A stretch of 64,000 bases of DNA from Ruminococcus sp. 210702-SL.1.03. GTDB lineage: Bacteria > Bacillota > Clostridia > Oscillospirales > Ruminococcaceae. Each line of letters begins with the position of its first letter. The stretch's first letter is position 1. Of this stretch, positions 24,995 to 32,486 are shown piece by piece. Made by a program: the position numbers and the translations under genes. The stretch is from the NCBI RefSeq assembly GCF_020559915.1, contig NZ_JAJCLZ010000005.1, forward strand, positions 72,216 to 136,215, written 5' to 3'. The notes below the pieces were generated by a model, which worked only from the letters and a program-made list of their open reading frames with translations, had not been told where the DNA came from and did no database searches.

Positions 24995-25654
24995 ATGCTG
25001 ACATTTGAAGAACTAAAGAAAAACAGCGAGGTAAACGCATATATAATCCAAGCGGATGCTTCGCTCAAAGCGCTGGGATTTACCGAGCACAGCTTCGCGC
25101 ACGTAGGCGTGGTGGCGGAGAACGCGCGGTATATACTGCAAACGCTGGGCTACCCCGAGCACGACCTCGAGCTGGTGCAGATAGCCGCTTATCTGCACGA
25201 CATCGGCAACTTGGTCAACCGCATAGAACATTCGCAGAGCGGCGCGGTAATGGCTTTCAGCCTGCTGAACAGACTGGGTATGCCGCCGGAGGACACTGCC
25301 GTTATCGTCACCGCGATAGGCAACCACGACGAGGGCACGGGCGTAGCGGTGAACCACATAGCCGCCGCGCTGATACTCGCCGATAAATCAGACGTGCGCC
25401 GCAGCCGCGTCCGCAACACCGACAAGACCACCTTTGACATACACGACCGCGTGAACTACTCGGCGAAAAGATCGAGCCTGAAAATAAACGGCGAGCACAC
25501 ACTTATAAAGCTGAAACTCTCTATCGACACGCAGTACGGCTCGGTGATGGACTATTTCGAGATATTTCTAGACCGCATGATAATGTGCCGAAAAGCAGCA
25601 GAATTTCTGGGGCTGGAGTTTAAGCTGATAATCAACGAACAGCAGCTGATTTGA
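24995..25654 (+). CDS. HD-domain metal-dependent phosphohydrolase
   Basis: Predicted phosphohydrolase, often nucleotide- or (p)ppGpp-directed. The HD signature is in order: HSFAHVGVV with the first His, AAYLHDIGNLVNR with the His-Asp pair, HSQSGAVMA, AIGNHDEGTG with another His-Asp, and LADKSDVRRSR with the closing Asp. A C-terminal β-rich segment (SLKINGEHTLIKLKLSID) follows and is not part of the HD core. 219 aa, no membrane helix. AUG with AAGGAG upstream. Substrate unknown. Confidence 0.88.
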   Translation: MLTFEELKKNSEVNAYIIQADASLKALGFTEHSFAHVGVVAENARYILQTLGYPEHDLELVQIAAYLHDIGNLVNRIEHSQSGAVMAFSLLNRLGMPPEDTAVIVTAIGNHDEGTGVAVNHIAAALILADKSDVRRSRVRNTDKTTFDIHDRVNYSAKRSSLKINGEHTLIKLKLSIDTQYGSVMDYFEIFLDRMIMCRKAAEFLGLEFKLIINEQQLI

Positions 25655-25678
25655 CAGCTTATTTGATAAAGTACTCAC

Positions 25679-25707
25679 TTGAAATCTGCCGAAAATTGTG
25701 GTATAAT
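25679..25707 (+). promoter_or_regulatory. Extended -10 promoter for the PrsW-type protease gene
   Basis: TTGAAA (25679–25684), 17-nt spacer ending TTGTGG, TATAAT (25702–25707). Confidence 0.75.
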
Positions 25708-25743
25708 AGTTGCAGTCGCAGACAACAAAAGGGGTGAACCACT

Positions 25744-26850
25744 TTGGATAAAATAATGCTGCTCATGGGCATACTGCCCTCAGTCATAATAATGGTGATA
25801 ATCTTCAAAAACGCAGTTATCAAGCACAAGCCTATGCGAAAGCTGGCTTCGGTATTTGCGATAAGCGCTATCTCGGTAGTGCCCGCAGGCATACTAGAGG
25901 GCATCGGCTCGGCGCTGATGCAGGCTTTTATCGGCGGCGACCCGCGAAGGGTCTACTACCCAGATATGGATTCATACCTGATATATCAGCTTGTCTTTTA
26001 CGTCGCGGTAGTCGGCATAGTGGAGGAAGCCTGCAAGTTTTTTACATTCAAATGGATAGTTTTCCACGACCGCAGTTTCGACAACACCTACGACGGAATA
26101 ATCTACGGCGCGGCTTCGGCGCTCGGCTTTGCTACGCTTGAGAACATACTTTACATATCGCAGGCAAGCAGTCAGCTCATGGTAGCTTTGCTGCGCGCGG
26201 TGCTTTCGATACCGCTCCACGCCGTTACGGGCATACTCATGGGCTACTACTTCGGCTTATCGAAATACCGCAGGTATAATAACGTTCGCCCGAACACCCG
26301 TCCCGAGCGGTTCGCGTACATATTCTCGGTGCTGATACACGGCGTTTACGACTACCTCGCGACGGCTATGAGCGCAGACGAAGACCGCAGCATATGGCTG
26401 ATAGCGCTCATCTGCATGATGATACTCATTTACGCGATGATAGTGCGCTGCATATACTGCGCGCGGAAAAATTCGCACAACATCTACAACAAATACTACT
26501 ACGAACAGCTTGGCGGGCAGATGCAGGACATGATGGGCGGCAAGACCTCGGAAAACCCGACGTTTTTCGGCGTGCCGCTGCCGATGATGTACCGCAGAAA
26601 TCCCAACGTTTTCAATCCTTACGACCCATATTCTTACACGCCGCCCCCACAGCAATATCAGCAATATCAGCAATATCAGCAATATCAACAGTACCCGCAG
26701 TATCAGACTCCGCCGCAGCCTCAGCAGCCCAGATACTGCGTTCACTGCGGCAAGCCTATCTCATCGGCATCGCGCTTTTGTCCTAACTGCGGCAAAGAGA
26801 TAGAGCGCCGGCAGCCATCGCAATACCCAAACACGCAGAATATGCAGTAA
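25744..26850 (+). CDS. PrsW-family intramembrane protease with C-terminal zinc ribbon
   Basis: Polytopic membrane protein of the PrsW glutamic-protease group; in Bacillus PrsW makes the first cut in anti-sigma factor RsiW. About seven or eight helices fill residues 5–235. The active-site motifs are present: EEACKF (E94, E95, K98), FATLENILY with its Glu, SIPLHAVTG and LIHGVYDYL with their His. After the membrane domain comes a Gln/Tyr-rich repeat (QQYQQYQQYQ, four perfect 9-bp units at 26650–26685) and a zinc ribbon, CVHCGKPI...CPNCGKEI. The start is UUG 25744, supported by AAAGGGGTGA upstream; an in-frame AUG 15 nt later is an alternative. No anti-sigma factor gene lies nearby, so the substrate is unknown. 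Confidence 0.88.
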   Translation: MDKIMLLMGILPSVIIMVIIFKNAVIKHKPMRKLASVFAISAISVVPAGILEGIGSALMQAFIGGDPRRVYYPDMDSYLIYQLVFYVAVVGIVEEACKFFTFKWIVFHDRSFDNTYDGIIYGAASALGFATLENILYISQASSQLMVALLRAVLSIPLHAVTGILMGYYFGLSKYRRYNNVRPNTRPERFAYIFSVLIHGVYDYLATAMSADEDRSIWLIALICMMILIYAMIVRCIYCARKNSHNIYNKYYYEQLGGQMQDMMGGKTSENPTFFGVPLPMMYRRNPNVFNPYDPYSYTPPPQQYQQYQQYQQYQQYPQYQTPPQPQQPRYCVHCGKPISSASRFCPNCGKEIERRQPSQYPNTQNMQ

Positions 26851-26949
26851 CACATTTTTCGCCTTTTCATATCATGTAATATAAGCCGCGCGGGTCACAA
26901 AGACCTGCGGCGAAAGGCTTAAATAATTACCCGAAAAGGAGAAATCGTT

Positions 26950-27087
26950 ATGTGCGGAAACAATTGCTGGTGGATCATCATCCTTATCCTTCTCATAGTT
27001 TGCTGCGGCGGATGCGGCAACTGGGGCGGCTGCGGCTGCGGAAATAACTGTGGCGGATGCGGCAACGACTGCGGATGCGGCTGCTGA
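26950..27087 (+). CDS. 45-residue Cys/Gly-rich membrane-anchored peptide
   Basis: A short gene with a convincing ribosome site (AAAAGGAG, 8 nt before AUG). The product starts MCGNNCWW, has a purely aliphatic helix (IIILILLIV), then a tail made almost only of Cys, Gly and Asn: 12 Cys in 45 residues, mostly as CG and CGGC steps, ending CGCGC. It resembles the high-cysteine short proteins sometimes annotated as chorion-like in Clostridia. A stem-loop (GCCGCGCGGGTC with GACCTGCGGC, 26884–26912) lies in the leader and a good terminator follows, so this is an independent or terminal transcription unit. A metal-binding or disulfide-rich small membrane protein is plausible. Confidence 0.75.
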   Translation: MCGNNCWWIIILILLIVCCGGCGNWGGCGCGNNCGGCGNDCGCGC

Positions 27088-27108
27088 TAACATCTGAATA
27101 ATTCCCTT

Positions 27109-27145
27109 ACAGCGCCTGAGCCTAAAAACTCGGGCGCTGTTTATT
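27109..27145 (+). terminator. Intrinsic terminator of the Cys-rich peptide gene
   Basis: ACAGCGCCTGAG pairs with CTCGGGCGCTGT across CCTAAAAA, followed by TTATTTGT. Confidence 0.75.
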
Positions 27146-27233
27146 TGTATAAACCGCACATTTTTCTGTCACGAGATTTGCCAATGTTGTACATGATTTT
27201 TTGGACAATCATCACAATGTGTCCTAAAAAGTA

Positions 27234-27262
27234 TTGACAGTATAAATGTTATAGAATATAAT
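27234..27262 (+). promoter_or_regulatory. Strong sigma-A promoter for the YhgE/Pip gene, with operator-like repeats
   Basis: Perfect TTGACA (27234–27239), 17-nt spacer, perfect TATAAT (27257–27262). An AT inverted repeat (AATATATA ... TATATATT, 27260–27282) covers the transcription start, and GGACA ... TGTCC flanks the upstream side. These are fitting sites for the MarR regulator encoded downstream (inference). Confidence 0.75.
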
Positions 27263-27341
27263 ATATATAAATCATATATATTATGAAAAAGCGGATAAAA
27301 AGCTCCGCAAAAACGGAAATTTTGGAAAGGATGAGATTCAC

Positions 27342-30011
27342 ATGATTCGGGCAGAATGGAAATCAATTCTGAAAAACCCGCTCATGATAATAGTTCTCAT
27401 CGCGATAATCGCGATACCTACTATCTACGCGGGTCTGTTCCTAGCCTCGATGTGGGACCCATACGGAAACATCGACAAGCTGCCGGTAGCGGTGGTAAAC
27501 AAAGACGAGTCGGTAGAGTACGAGGGCACTACGCTTGACGTAGGAACTGAGCTGGTGAAAAAACTCAAAGAAAACGACGAGCTGCAGTTCAACTTCGTAG
27601 ACGCGGAAGCGGCGCAGGAAGGTCTGGAAAACGGTACTTACTACATGGTAATAACCATTCCTGAGAACTTCTCGGCAAACGCTGCTACGCTGATGGACGA
27701 AAAGCCAAAGAAGATGGAGCTGGAGTATGAAACAAACCCCGGCAAAAACTACATTGCCAGCAAACTCAGCGATACCGCGCTGAGCAAGATACAAACGAGC
27801 GTTTCGGAAGAAGTTACAAAGACCTACTCCGAAACAGTCTTCGACCAGCTTACCGGCATAGGCGATTCGCTAAGCTCGGCGGCTGACGGCACGGGAGAGC
27901 TGGAAGACGGCCTCAGCCAGATCTCAGACGGCAACAAGAAGATAACCAAAAATCTGAAAAAGCTCGCCGAAAGCACAGTTACCTTTAAGGAAGGTTCTGA
28001 GGAGCTGGAAAGCGGACTGAAAGAATACACTGACGGCGTTTCTCAGGTAAACGAGGGCGCTAAGAAACTTGACGACGGCGCTAAGACGCTTTCAAGCTCG
28101 GCAAGCTCTGGCGTTTCGCAGCTTAAAGACGGTACTTCGAGCCTGAAAAAGGGCGTAAGCTCTTACACATCGGGCGTTGGCCAGGCTGCGGCGGGCGCTT
28201 CTGAGCTGAACAAAAACAGCAAGGCGCTAAACGACGGCGCTTCGCAGCTTTACAGCGGCTCTAAGCAGCTTTATGCGGCGGGCACGGCTGTACAGAGCGG
28301 ACTACAGCAGATCTCAGATTCGCTGGCGACCAGCCTTTCTAAGGAAAACAAAGCTACCCTCTCGACGCTGACGGCAGGCTGCGATTCGCTGAAAAGCGGT
28401 ATCGACGAGCTGTACACAAGCGTTTCGGGACTTGAGCTTCCCGACGTTTCGGCGGCGGCGACAGGCATAACCACATCGGCCGCGAACATTGGCGCTGACG
28501 CTACGGCGGCGGGCGGAAACCTCGCGAATATGCAGACATATCTGACCTCGCTCGCGACCGCTTACCCCGAGATAATGACCGACGCTAACTTCTCAGCTCT
28601 CGCGGGCGAGATAAGCACCTGCGCGGGCAACGTTTCCGACATAGGCACACAGCTTGGCACGCTCAAGACTGCGGCAGGCGGACTTGCTTCGCTGAGCAGC
28701 ATGGGCGACAGCATCACTGAGCTGCAGAACGGAGTTGCGAAGATAAAGAAAGGCTCTGACCAGGTACTCCCCGGCGCTAAGCAGGCTATAAACACCCTTG
28801 AGGGCGGACTTGTAAGCATTCAGAGCGCTCTCGACCGCCAGGGCAAGACTGCTGAGGACATGGGTCTTATACAGGGCATGATCCAGATAAACGGCGGACT
28901 CAGCACACTTTCGGGCGGCGCTAAGGAACTCAGCGCGGGCACTAAGACATACACCGCAGGCGTTAAAGACCTCAACAGCGGCCTTAGCAAGATACATTCA
29001 AATTCCGCAGCGCTCAACAGCGGCGCGGCCACTCTTGACAGCGGCGTAAGCAAGCTTTCGAGCGCGCTGACCAGCGGCGTAAAGACGCTTACCGACGGTA
29101 CGAGCACGCTTTACAGCGGCACTAAGAAGCTTGACGCGAACAGCGCGAGCGTAAAGAAGGGCGCGGCTGCACTTACAGACGGCGCTGAGCAGATCTCCGA
29201 AGGCGCTTCCAAGCTGCACAAGGGCAGCAAAGATCTGGGCGACGGCGTATCCGACGCTCACGACGGCACAGGCACTTTAAAGAGCGGCCTTACCGACGGC
29301 GCTGACGAGATAGCTTCCATAAACACCAACGACGATACTTACGATATGTTCTCCGCTCCCGTAGAATCGAGCAAGCAGGAGTACACGCATGTTCCCGATA
29401 ACGGCCACGCAATGGCGCCTTACATGATGTCAGTAGGACTTTGGGTAGGCACGCTGGCATTCTGCATCATGTACCCGCTCACTAAGGTAAACGGCGAGCT
29501 GAAATCAGGATTCAGATGGTGGCTGGCTAAGGCTACGGTACTGCACGTTCTGACGCAGATAATGGCGGTGCTCATGCTCTTCGTACTGCACAAAGCGTGC
29601 GGCTTCACGCCGGCAAGCTGGAGCAAGGCGATAATAGTCGCGTGCATGGCTTCCATCGCGTTCATGTCGATACAGTACTTCATGAACGTAGCTATGGGCA
29701 AGGTAGGCTCGTTCCTCATGCTGATATTCATGGTAATACAGCTCGCAGGCTCGGCAGGTACTTACCCCGTAGAGATCTCGGGCGCATTTGTAAGCAAGAT
29801 ACACGCGCTTGTACCTTTCACATACACGGTAGACGCTTTCAGAATCGCTATCGCCGGCAAGGGCAGCATAGTTCCCTGCTGCATAGTAATGGGCATTTTG
29901 GTAGTAGTATTCTCGGTACTTACAGTTATCCTCTTCCACTTCCGCGCTAAATGGAAGGAAACCGGCAGAAGATGCCTGTACGACTTTATTGAAGATAAGG
30001 GTCTTGCATAA
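27342..30011 (+). CDS. YhgE/Pip-family membrane protein (ABC-2-like export)
   Basis: Large membrane protein of the YhgE/Pip group, which includes phage infection protein and type VII secretion EsaA-like proteins. One N-terminal helix (MIIVLIAIIAIPTIYAG, about 15–32) is followed by the typical YhgE N-domain (AVVNKDE, MVITIPENFSANA) and a very long extracytoplasmic helical region (about 150–680) built of degenerate short repeats such as GASQLYSGSKQL and GAKTLSSSASS, then five or six C-terminal helices (from about 690). At 889 aa it is within family range. AUG with GGAAAGGATGAG upstream. It is followed by a MarR regulator whose promoter overlaps its stop codon; the two are a likely regulatory pair. 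Substrate unknown. Confidence 0.9.
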   Translation: MIRAEWKSILKNPLMIIVLIAIIAIPTIYAGLFLASMWDPYGNIDKLPVAVVNKDESVEYEGTTLDVGTELVKKLKENDELQFNFVDAEAAQEGLENGTYYMVITIPENFSANAATLMDEKPKKMELEYETNPGKNYIASKLSDTALSKIQTSVSEEVTKTYSETVFDQLTGIGDSLSSAADGTGELEDGLSQISDGNKKITKNLKKLAESTVTFKEGSEELESGLKEYTDGVSQVNEGAKKLDDGAKTLSSSASSGVSQLKDGTSSLKKGVSSYTSGVGQAAAGASELNKNSKALNDGASQLYSGSKQLYAAGTAVQSGLQQISDSLATSLSKENKATLSTLTAGCDSLKSGIDELYTSVSGLELPDVSAAATGITTSAANIGADATAAGGNLANMQTYLTSLATAYPEIMTDANFSALAGEISTCAGNVSDIGTQLGTLKTAAGGLASLSSMGDSITELQNGVAKIKKGSDQVLPGAKQAINTLEGGLVSIQSALDRQGKTAEDMGLIQGMIQINGGLSTLSGGAKELSAGTKTYTAGVKDLNSGLSKIHSNSAALNSGAATLDSGVSKLSSALTSGVKTLTDGTSTLYSGTKKLDANSASVKKGAAALTDGAEQISEGASKLHKGSKDLGDGVSDAHDGTGTLKSGLTDGADEIASINTNDDTYDMFSAPVESSKQEYTHVPDNGHAMAPYMMSVGLWVGTLAFCIMYPLTKVNGELKSGFRWWLAKATVLHVLTQIMAVLMLFVLHKACGFTPASWSKAIIVACMASIAFMSIQYFMNVAMGKVGSFLMLIFMVIQLAGSAGTYPVEISGAFVSKIHALVPFTYTVDAFRIAIAGKGSIVPCCIVMGILVVVFSVLTVILFHFRAKWKETGRRCLYDFIEDKGLA

Positions 30012-30032
30012 TTTTATAAAATGTGATATAAT
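30004..30032 (+). promoter_or_regulatory. Promoter of the MarR gene, overlapping the upstream stop codon
   Basis: TTGCAT (30004–30009), 17-nt spacer, TATAAT (30027–30032). The -35 box lies in the last codons of the YhgE-type gene. Confidence 0.65.
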
Positions 30033-30033
30033 T

Positions 30034-30047
30034 ATATCGGTCGATAT
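30034..30047. promoter_or_regulatory. Palindromic operator candidate at the MarR gene start site
   Basis: ATATCG-GT-CGATAT lies directly downstream of the -10 box, where bound MarR protein would block transcription. Autoregulation is usual for the family. Confidence 0.45.
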
Positions 30048-30114
30048 TCGATCTTGAAAAAAGAATCAATTCGCCGATTATTATAAAACAAACAGTAAAT
30101 GTGTAAAAAGACAG

Positions 30115-30561
30115 GTGAAAGAAATGCCTACACAGCAATATCTTACAAAGCTATGCAAATCGTTTTACGAATTCAAATATGCGCTTTACAAAGTGATAGA
30201 CAGCCTTTGCCGCGAAGAGGGCATAACGAATATGCAGGCTATGATGCTTTTCATGATAAAGTCTGAAAAGGCTATATCGGTAGGCGCACTGAGCAGCATC
30301 TTCAATATGACCCACTCAAACGCTTCGGCACTTTGCAAAAAGCTCGAGCGCGACGGGCTGGTCTGCCGCACACGCTCAAAGACCGACGAGCGCACGGTGC
30401 TGATAACGCTTGGCGAGCGCGGCGAAGAGGTGCTTTCGCGTATGCTGAAAAACGGCGCGGGCATCAGCGACTCGCTGGGCGAGATACCGCAGGACCGTCT
30501 GGACACGATAATAGAAACGATGAATGAAGCAACGCATATGCTTTCGCAAATAGTTAAGTAA
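30115..30561 (+). CDS. MarR-family transcriptional regulator
   Basis: Winged-helix dimeric regulator of 148 aa. The DNA-binding core reads AISVGALSSIFNMTHSNASA for helices 3–4, then LCKKLERDGLVCRTRSKTDE with the wing, followed by RTVLITLGERGEEVL. N- and C-terminal helices for dimerisation are present. The AUG has GGTGAAAGAA upstream. It sits directly after the YhgE/Pip exporter and probably represses it and itself, derepressed by a toxic ligand (family knowledge plus context). It shares no close similarity with the second MarR at 50917. Confidence 0.92.
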   Translation: MKEMPTQQYLTKLCKSFYEFKYALYKVIDSLCREEGITNMQAMMLFMIKSEKAISVGALSSIFNMTHSNASALCKKLERDGLVCRTRSKTDERTVLITLGERGEEVLSRMLKNGAGISDSLGEIPQDRLDTIIETMNEATHMLSQIVK

Positions 30562-30566
30562 TATGG

Positions 30567-30605
30567 ATAACGCGTCTGAGCAAAATCTGGCGCGTTATTT
30601 TTTTG
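30567..30605 (+). terminator. Intrinsic terminator of the MarR gene
   Basis: ATAACGCG pairs with CGCGTTAT across a 16-nt loop, followed by seven T. Confidence 0.75.
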
Positions 30606-30716
30606 CGACACTGAACAAACTTACGCAAAAAGTCAAGCCGAGTCCATCTTGATATGATATAATGTAAACATAGAAAGTATACTTCCTTAGTTCGCAGAAG
30701 AAAGCAGGTGCATTTA

Positions 30717-31511
30717 TTGAAAGACTTTTACATTTTCGCATGCTCGCTGGAATACATTGAGAACAACCTAAGCGGCGGGATAACGCAGGAGAAAATAGCG
30801 GCGCACTGCTGCTGCTCGCTCTCGGCGCTGCAAAAGATCTGGAAATACTGCACCCACGGCGGCATAATGACATACGTCAAAAAGCGCCGCATAACACTCG
30901 CCGCCGCAGACCTGCGCCGCGGAGAGCAGGTGCTGGACACCGCCGTGAAATACGGCTACGGCTCTAACGAAGCTTTTACTCGCGCTTTTCGCAGCGTGTG
31001 GGGCGTGAACCCTTCGGAATTTGCGAGGTCGAGAAGCTTTACCTCGATGTATCCGAAGATCAACAAGAATTATTATAACGGAGGTACTTTTATGAGCAAA
31101 ACAAGATTTGATCTCACCGAACTTTACGATAAACTTCAGGACAAAAAGGGCACATACCTTGCCTGTTTCGACATCAAAAATCTGCACCGCATAAACACTG
31201 AGATAGGCAGAAAAGCGGGCGACGACGTGATAAGCGCCTGCGTAGAGCACATCGACTCGGCGCTGAGCGAGAACATGATGGCTTTCCGCATCGGCGGCGA
31301 TGAATTTGTAGTCGCTACCGGCTGCACCTCGCCCGAGGACGCAGCGGCTTTCGTCAAAAAAGTCACCGACCGCAACGGCGAAACTATACAGTCCTGCGGC
31401 GAAACGCTCACCATTCATCTGCACAGCGGGATAATGCTTTACGGCGAGGACAGCGAGGGCGAAGCGATATACGACCGGTTTGAAAACAGCCTCGACCGCG
31501 CAAAGCCGTAG
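30717..31511 (+). CDS. AraC-type HTH fused to a GGDEF domain
   Basis: Unusual fusion. Residues about 1–105 are an AraC-family double helix-turn-helix (ENNLSGGITQEKIAAHCCCS; VLDTAVKYGYGSNEAFTRAF; SVWGVNPSEFARS). From about 126 to the end is a GGDEF domain: YLACFDIKNLHRINTEIGRK matches the Mg/GTP strand, and the catalytic RIGGDEFVV is intact, so cyclic-di-GMP synthesis is possible. The GGDEF domain is a little short. UUG 30717 is chosen for AAGCAGGTG upstream. Inside the gene a perfect GGAGGT precedes an in-frame AUG at 31092, which would make the GGDEF part alone. Neighbours give no clear target. Confidence 0.82.
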   Translation: MKDFYIFACSLEYIENNLSGGITQEKIAAHCCCSLSALQKIWKYCTHGGIMTYVKKRRITLAAADLRRGEQVLDTAVKYGYGSNEAFTRAFRSVWGVNPSEFARSRSFTSMYPKINKNYYNGGTFMSKTRFDLTELYDKLQDKKGTYLACFDIKNLHRINTEIGRKAGDDVISACVEHIDSALSENMMAFRIGGDEFVVATGCTSPEDAAAFVKKVTDRNGETIQSCGETLTIHLHSGIMLYGEDSEGEAIYDRFENSLDRAKP

Positions 31512-31518
31512 ACCACAC

Positions 31519-31547
31519 TTGATTTTCGCCGCCGTTTGTGCTAAAAT
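31519..31547 (+). promoter_or_regulatory. Sigma-A promoter for the AraC regulator gene
   Basis: TTGATT (31519–31524), 17-nt spacer, TAAAAT (31542–31547), immediately after the AraC–GGDEF stop. Confidence 0.6.
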
Positions 31548-31565
31548 TATAGACGGGTGATAAAA

Positions 31566-32420
31566 ATGGCGGACAAAAGATACTGCCGCTGCTCGGATGA
31601 CGGCAGACCCGAATTTTACGGCTGCGGAAATCTCTCCGCGCCCGCGGGGTTTGTGCACCAGCGGCGGACGATGGGCTGCATGGTGCTGATATATGTGCTG
31701 GCGGGCGAGCTGCACATTTCGGCAGGCGGGCGGCTGCACGATGTGAAAAGCGGCGAATATATACTGCTGCGCGCGGGCGAAGAGCATTTCGGCACACAGC
31801 GCTCGTCGGAGGATATTTCCTACTTTTGGGTGCATTTTAAGTGCGGCGAGTGGCGCGGCGCGGACGCGGAGGAACTTCGGCAGACTGCAGGCAAGGGATA
31901 CATCGCCGCGGAGCACGCCGCCGAGCGCGGGGGCAGGCTTCCGCAGCTTTTCCGCCAGCTTTTAGACCTCTCGCTCGCGCCGCCGCCATATCGTGAGAAG
32001 CTCGCCGCCTGTTCGCTGGAGCTGCTGCTGACCGAGCTTTCGCGCGAGTGCTGCGCCGAGATCTCTAGCAGCAGCAACGAATTTTCGCCGCTGATAACCT
32101 CGGTGCGGGTGTGGACGGCTGAAAACTGCGCCCGCCGCCTCACCATAGCCGAGATAGCCGCGCAGTTTCACTACAACGCCGAATACCTCAGCTCGATCTT
32201 CAAGAAAGAAACGGGCGAAACGCTTTCGGCATATCTGCTGCATTCGCGGATAGAGCGCTCAAAAGCCCTGCTGACGGCGGGCGCGAGCGTAAAGGAGGCG
32301 GCGTTTTCCAGCGGATTTTCCGACGAAAAATACTTCATGCGCCAGTTTCGCAGGCTTGAGGGCACTACTCCCCTGCGATTCAAAAACGCTTTTGCAAAGA
32401 AAAAAGTCAATAACAGATAA
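31566..32420 (+). CDS. AraC-family transcriptional regulator with cupin sensor domain
   Basis: Sugar-type AraC regulator of 284 aa. The N-terminal half (about 20–95) is a cupin-like β barrel (MGCMVLIYVLAGELHISAGG; SGEYILLRAGEEHF). The C-terminal 100 residues carry two helix-turn-helix units: LTIAEIAAQFHYNAEYLSSI and VKEAAFSSGFSDEKYFMRQF, ending in RLEGTTPLRFKN. The AUG at 31566 is preferred over a GUG nine bases upstream because GGGTGATA is well spaced to it. It converges with a GH127-type glycosidase gene, which it may control. Confidence 0.9.
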   Translation: MADKRYCRCSDDGRPEFYGCGNLSAPAGFVHQRRTMGCMVLIYVLAGELHISAGGRLHDVKSGEYILLRAGEEHFGTQRSSEDISYFWVHFKCGEWRGADAEELRQTAGKGYIAAEHAAERGGRLPQLFRQLLDLSLAPPPYREKLAACSLELLLTELSRECCAEISSSSNEFSPLITSVRVWTAENCARRLTIAEIAAQFHYNAEYLSSIFKKETGETLSAYLLHSRIERSKALLTAGASVKEAAFSSGFSDEKYFMRQFRRLEGTTPLRFKNAFAKKKVNNR

Positions 32421-32456
32421 AAAATACCGCAAAACCTTTTACAGTTTTGCGGTATT
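32417..32456. terminator. Intrinsic terminator between convergent AraC and glycosidase genes
   Basis: AATACCGCAAAAC pairs with GTTTTGCGGTATT around an 8-nt loop; the T tract is on the minus strand, so it mainly ends the glycosidase transcript. Confidence 0.75.
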
Positions 32457-32486
32457 CGCATTTATATTATTCCCACATTTGAAAGC

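Noticed and set aside
26650..26690. Short tandem CAGCAATAT repeats as a possible CRISPR-like array
   Set aside because: The 9-bp units are head-to-tail with no spacers and encode the QYQ repeat of the protease linker.
30768..31916. 382-codon minus-strand frame
   Set aside because: Antisense shadow of the AraC–GGDEF and AraC genes, no ribosome site, no recognisable motif.
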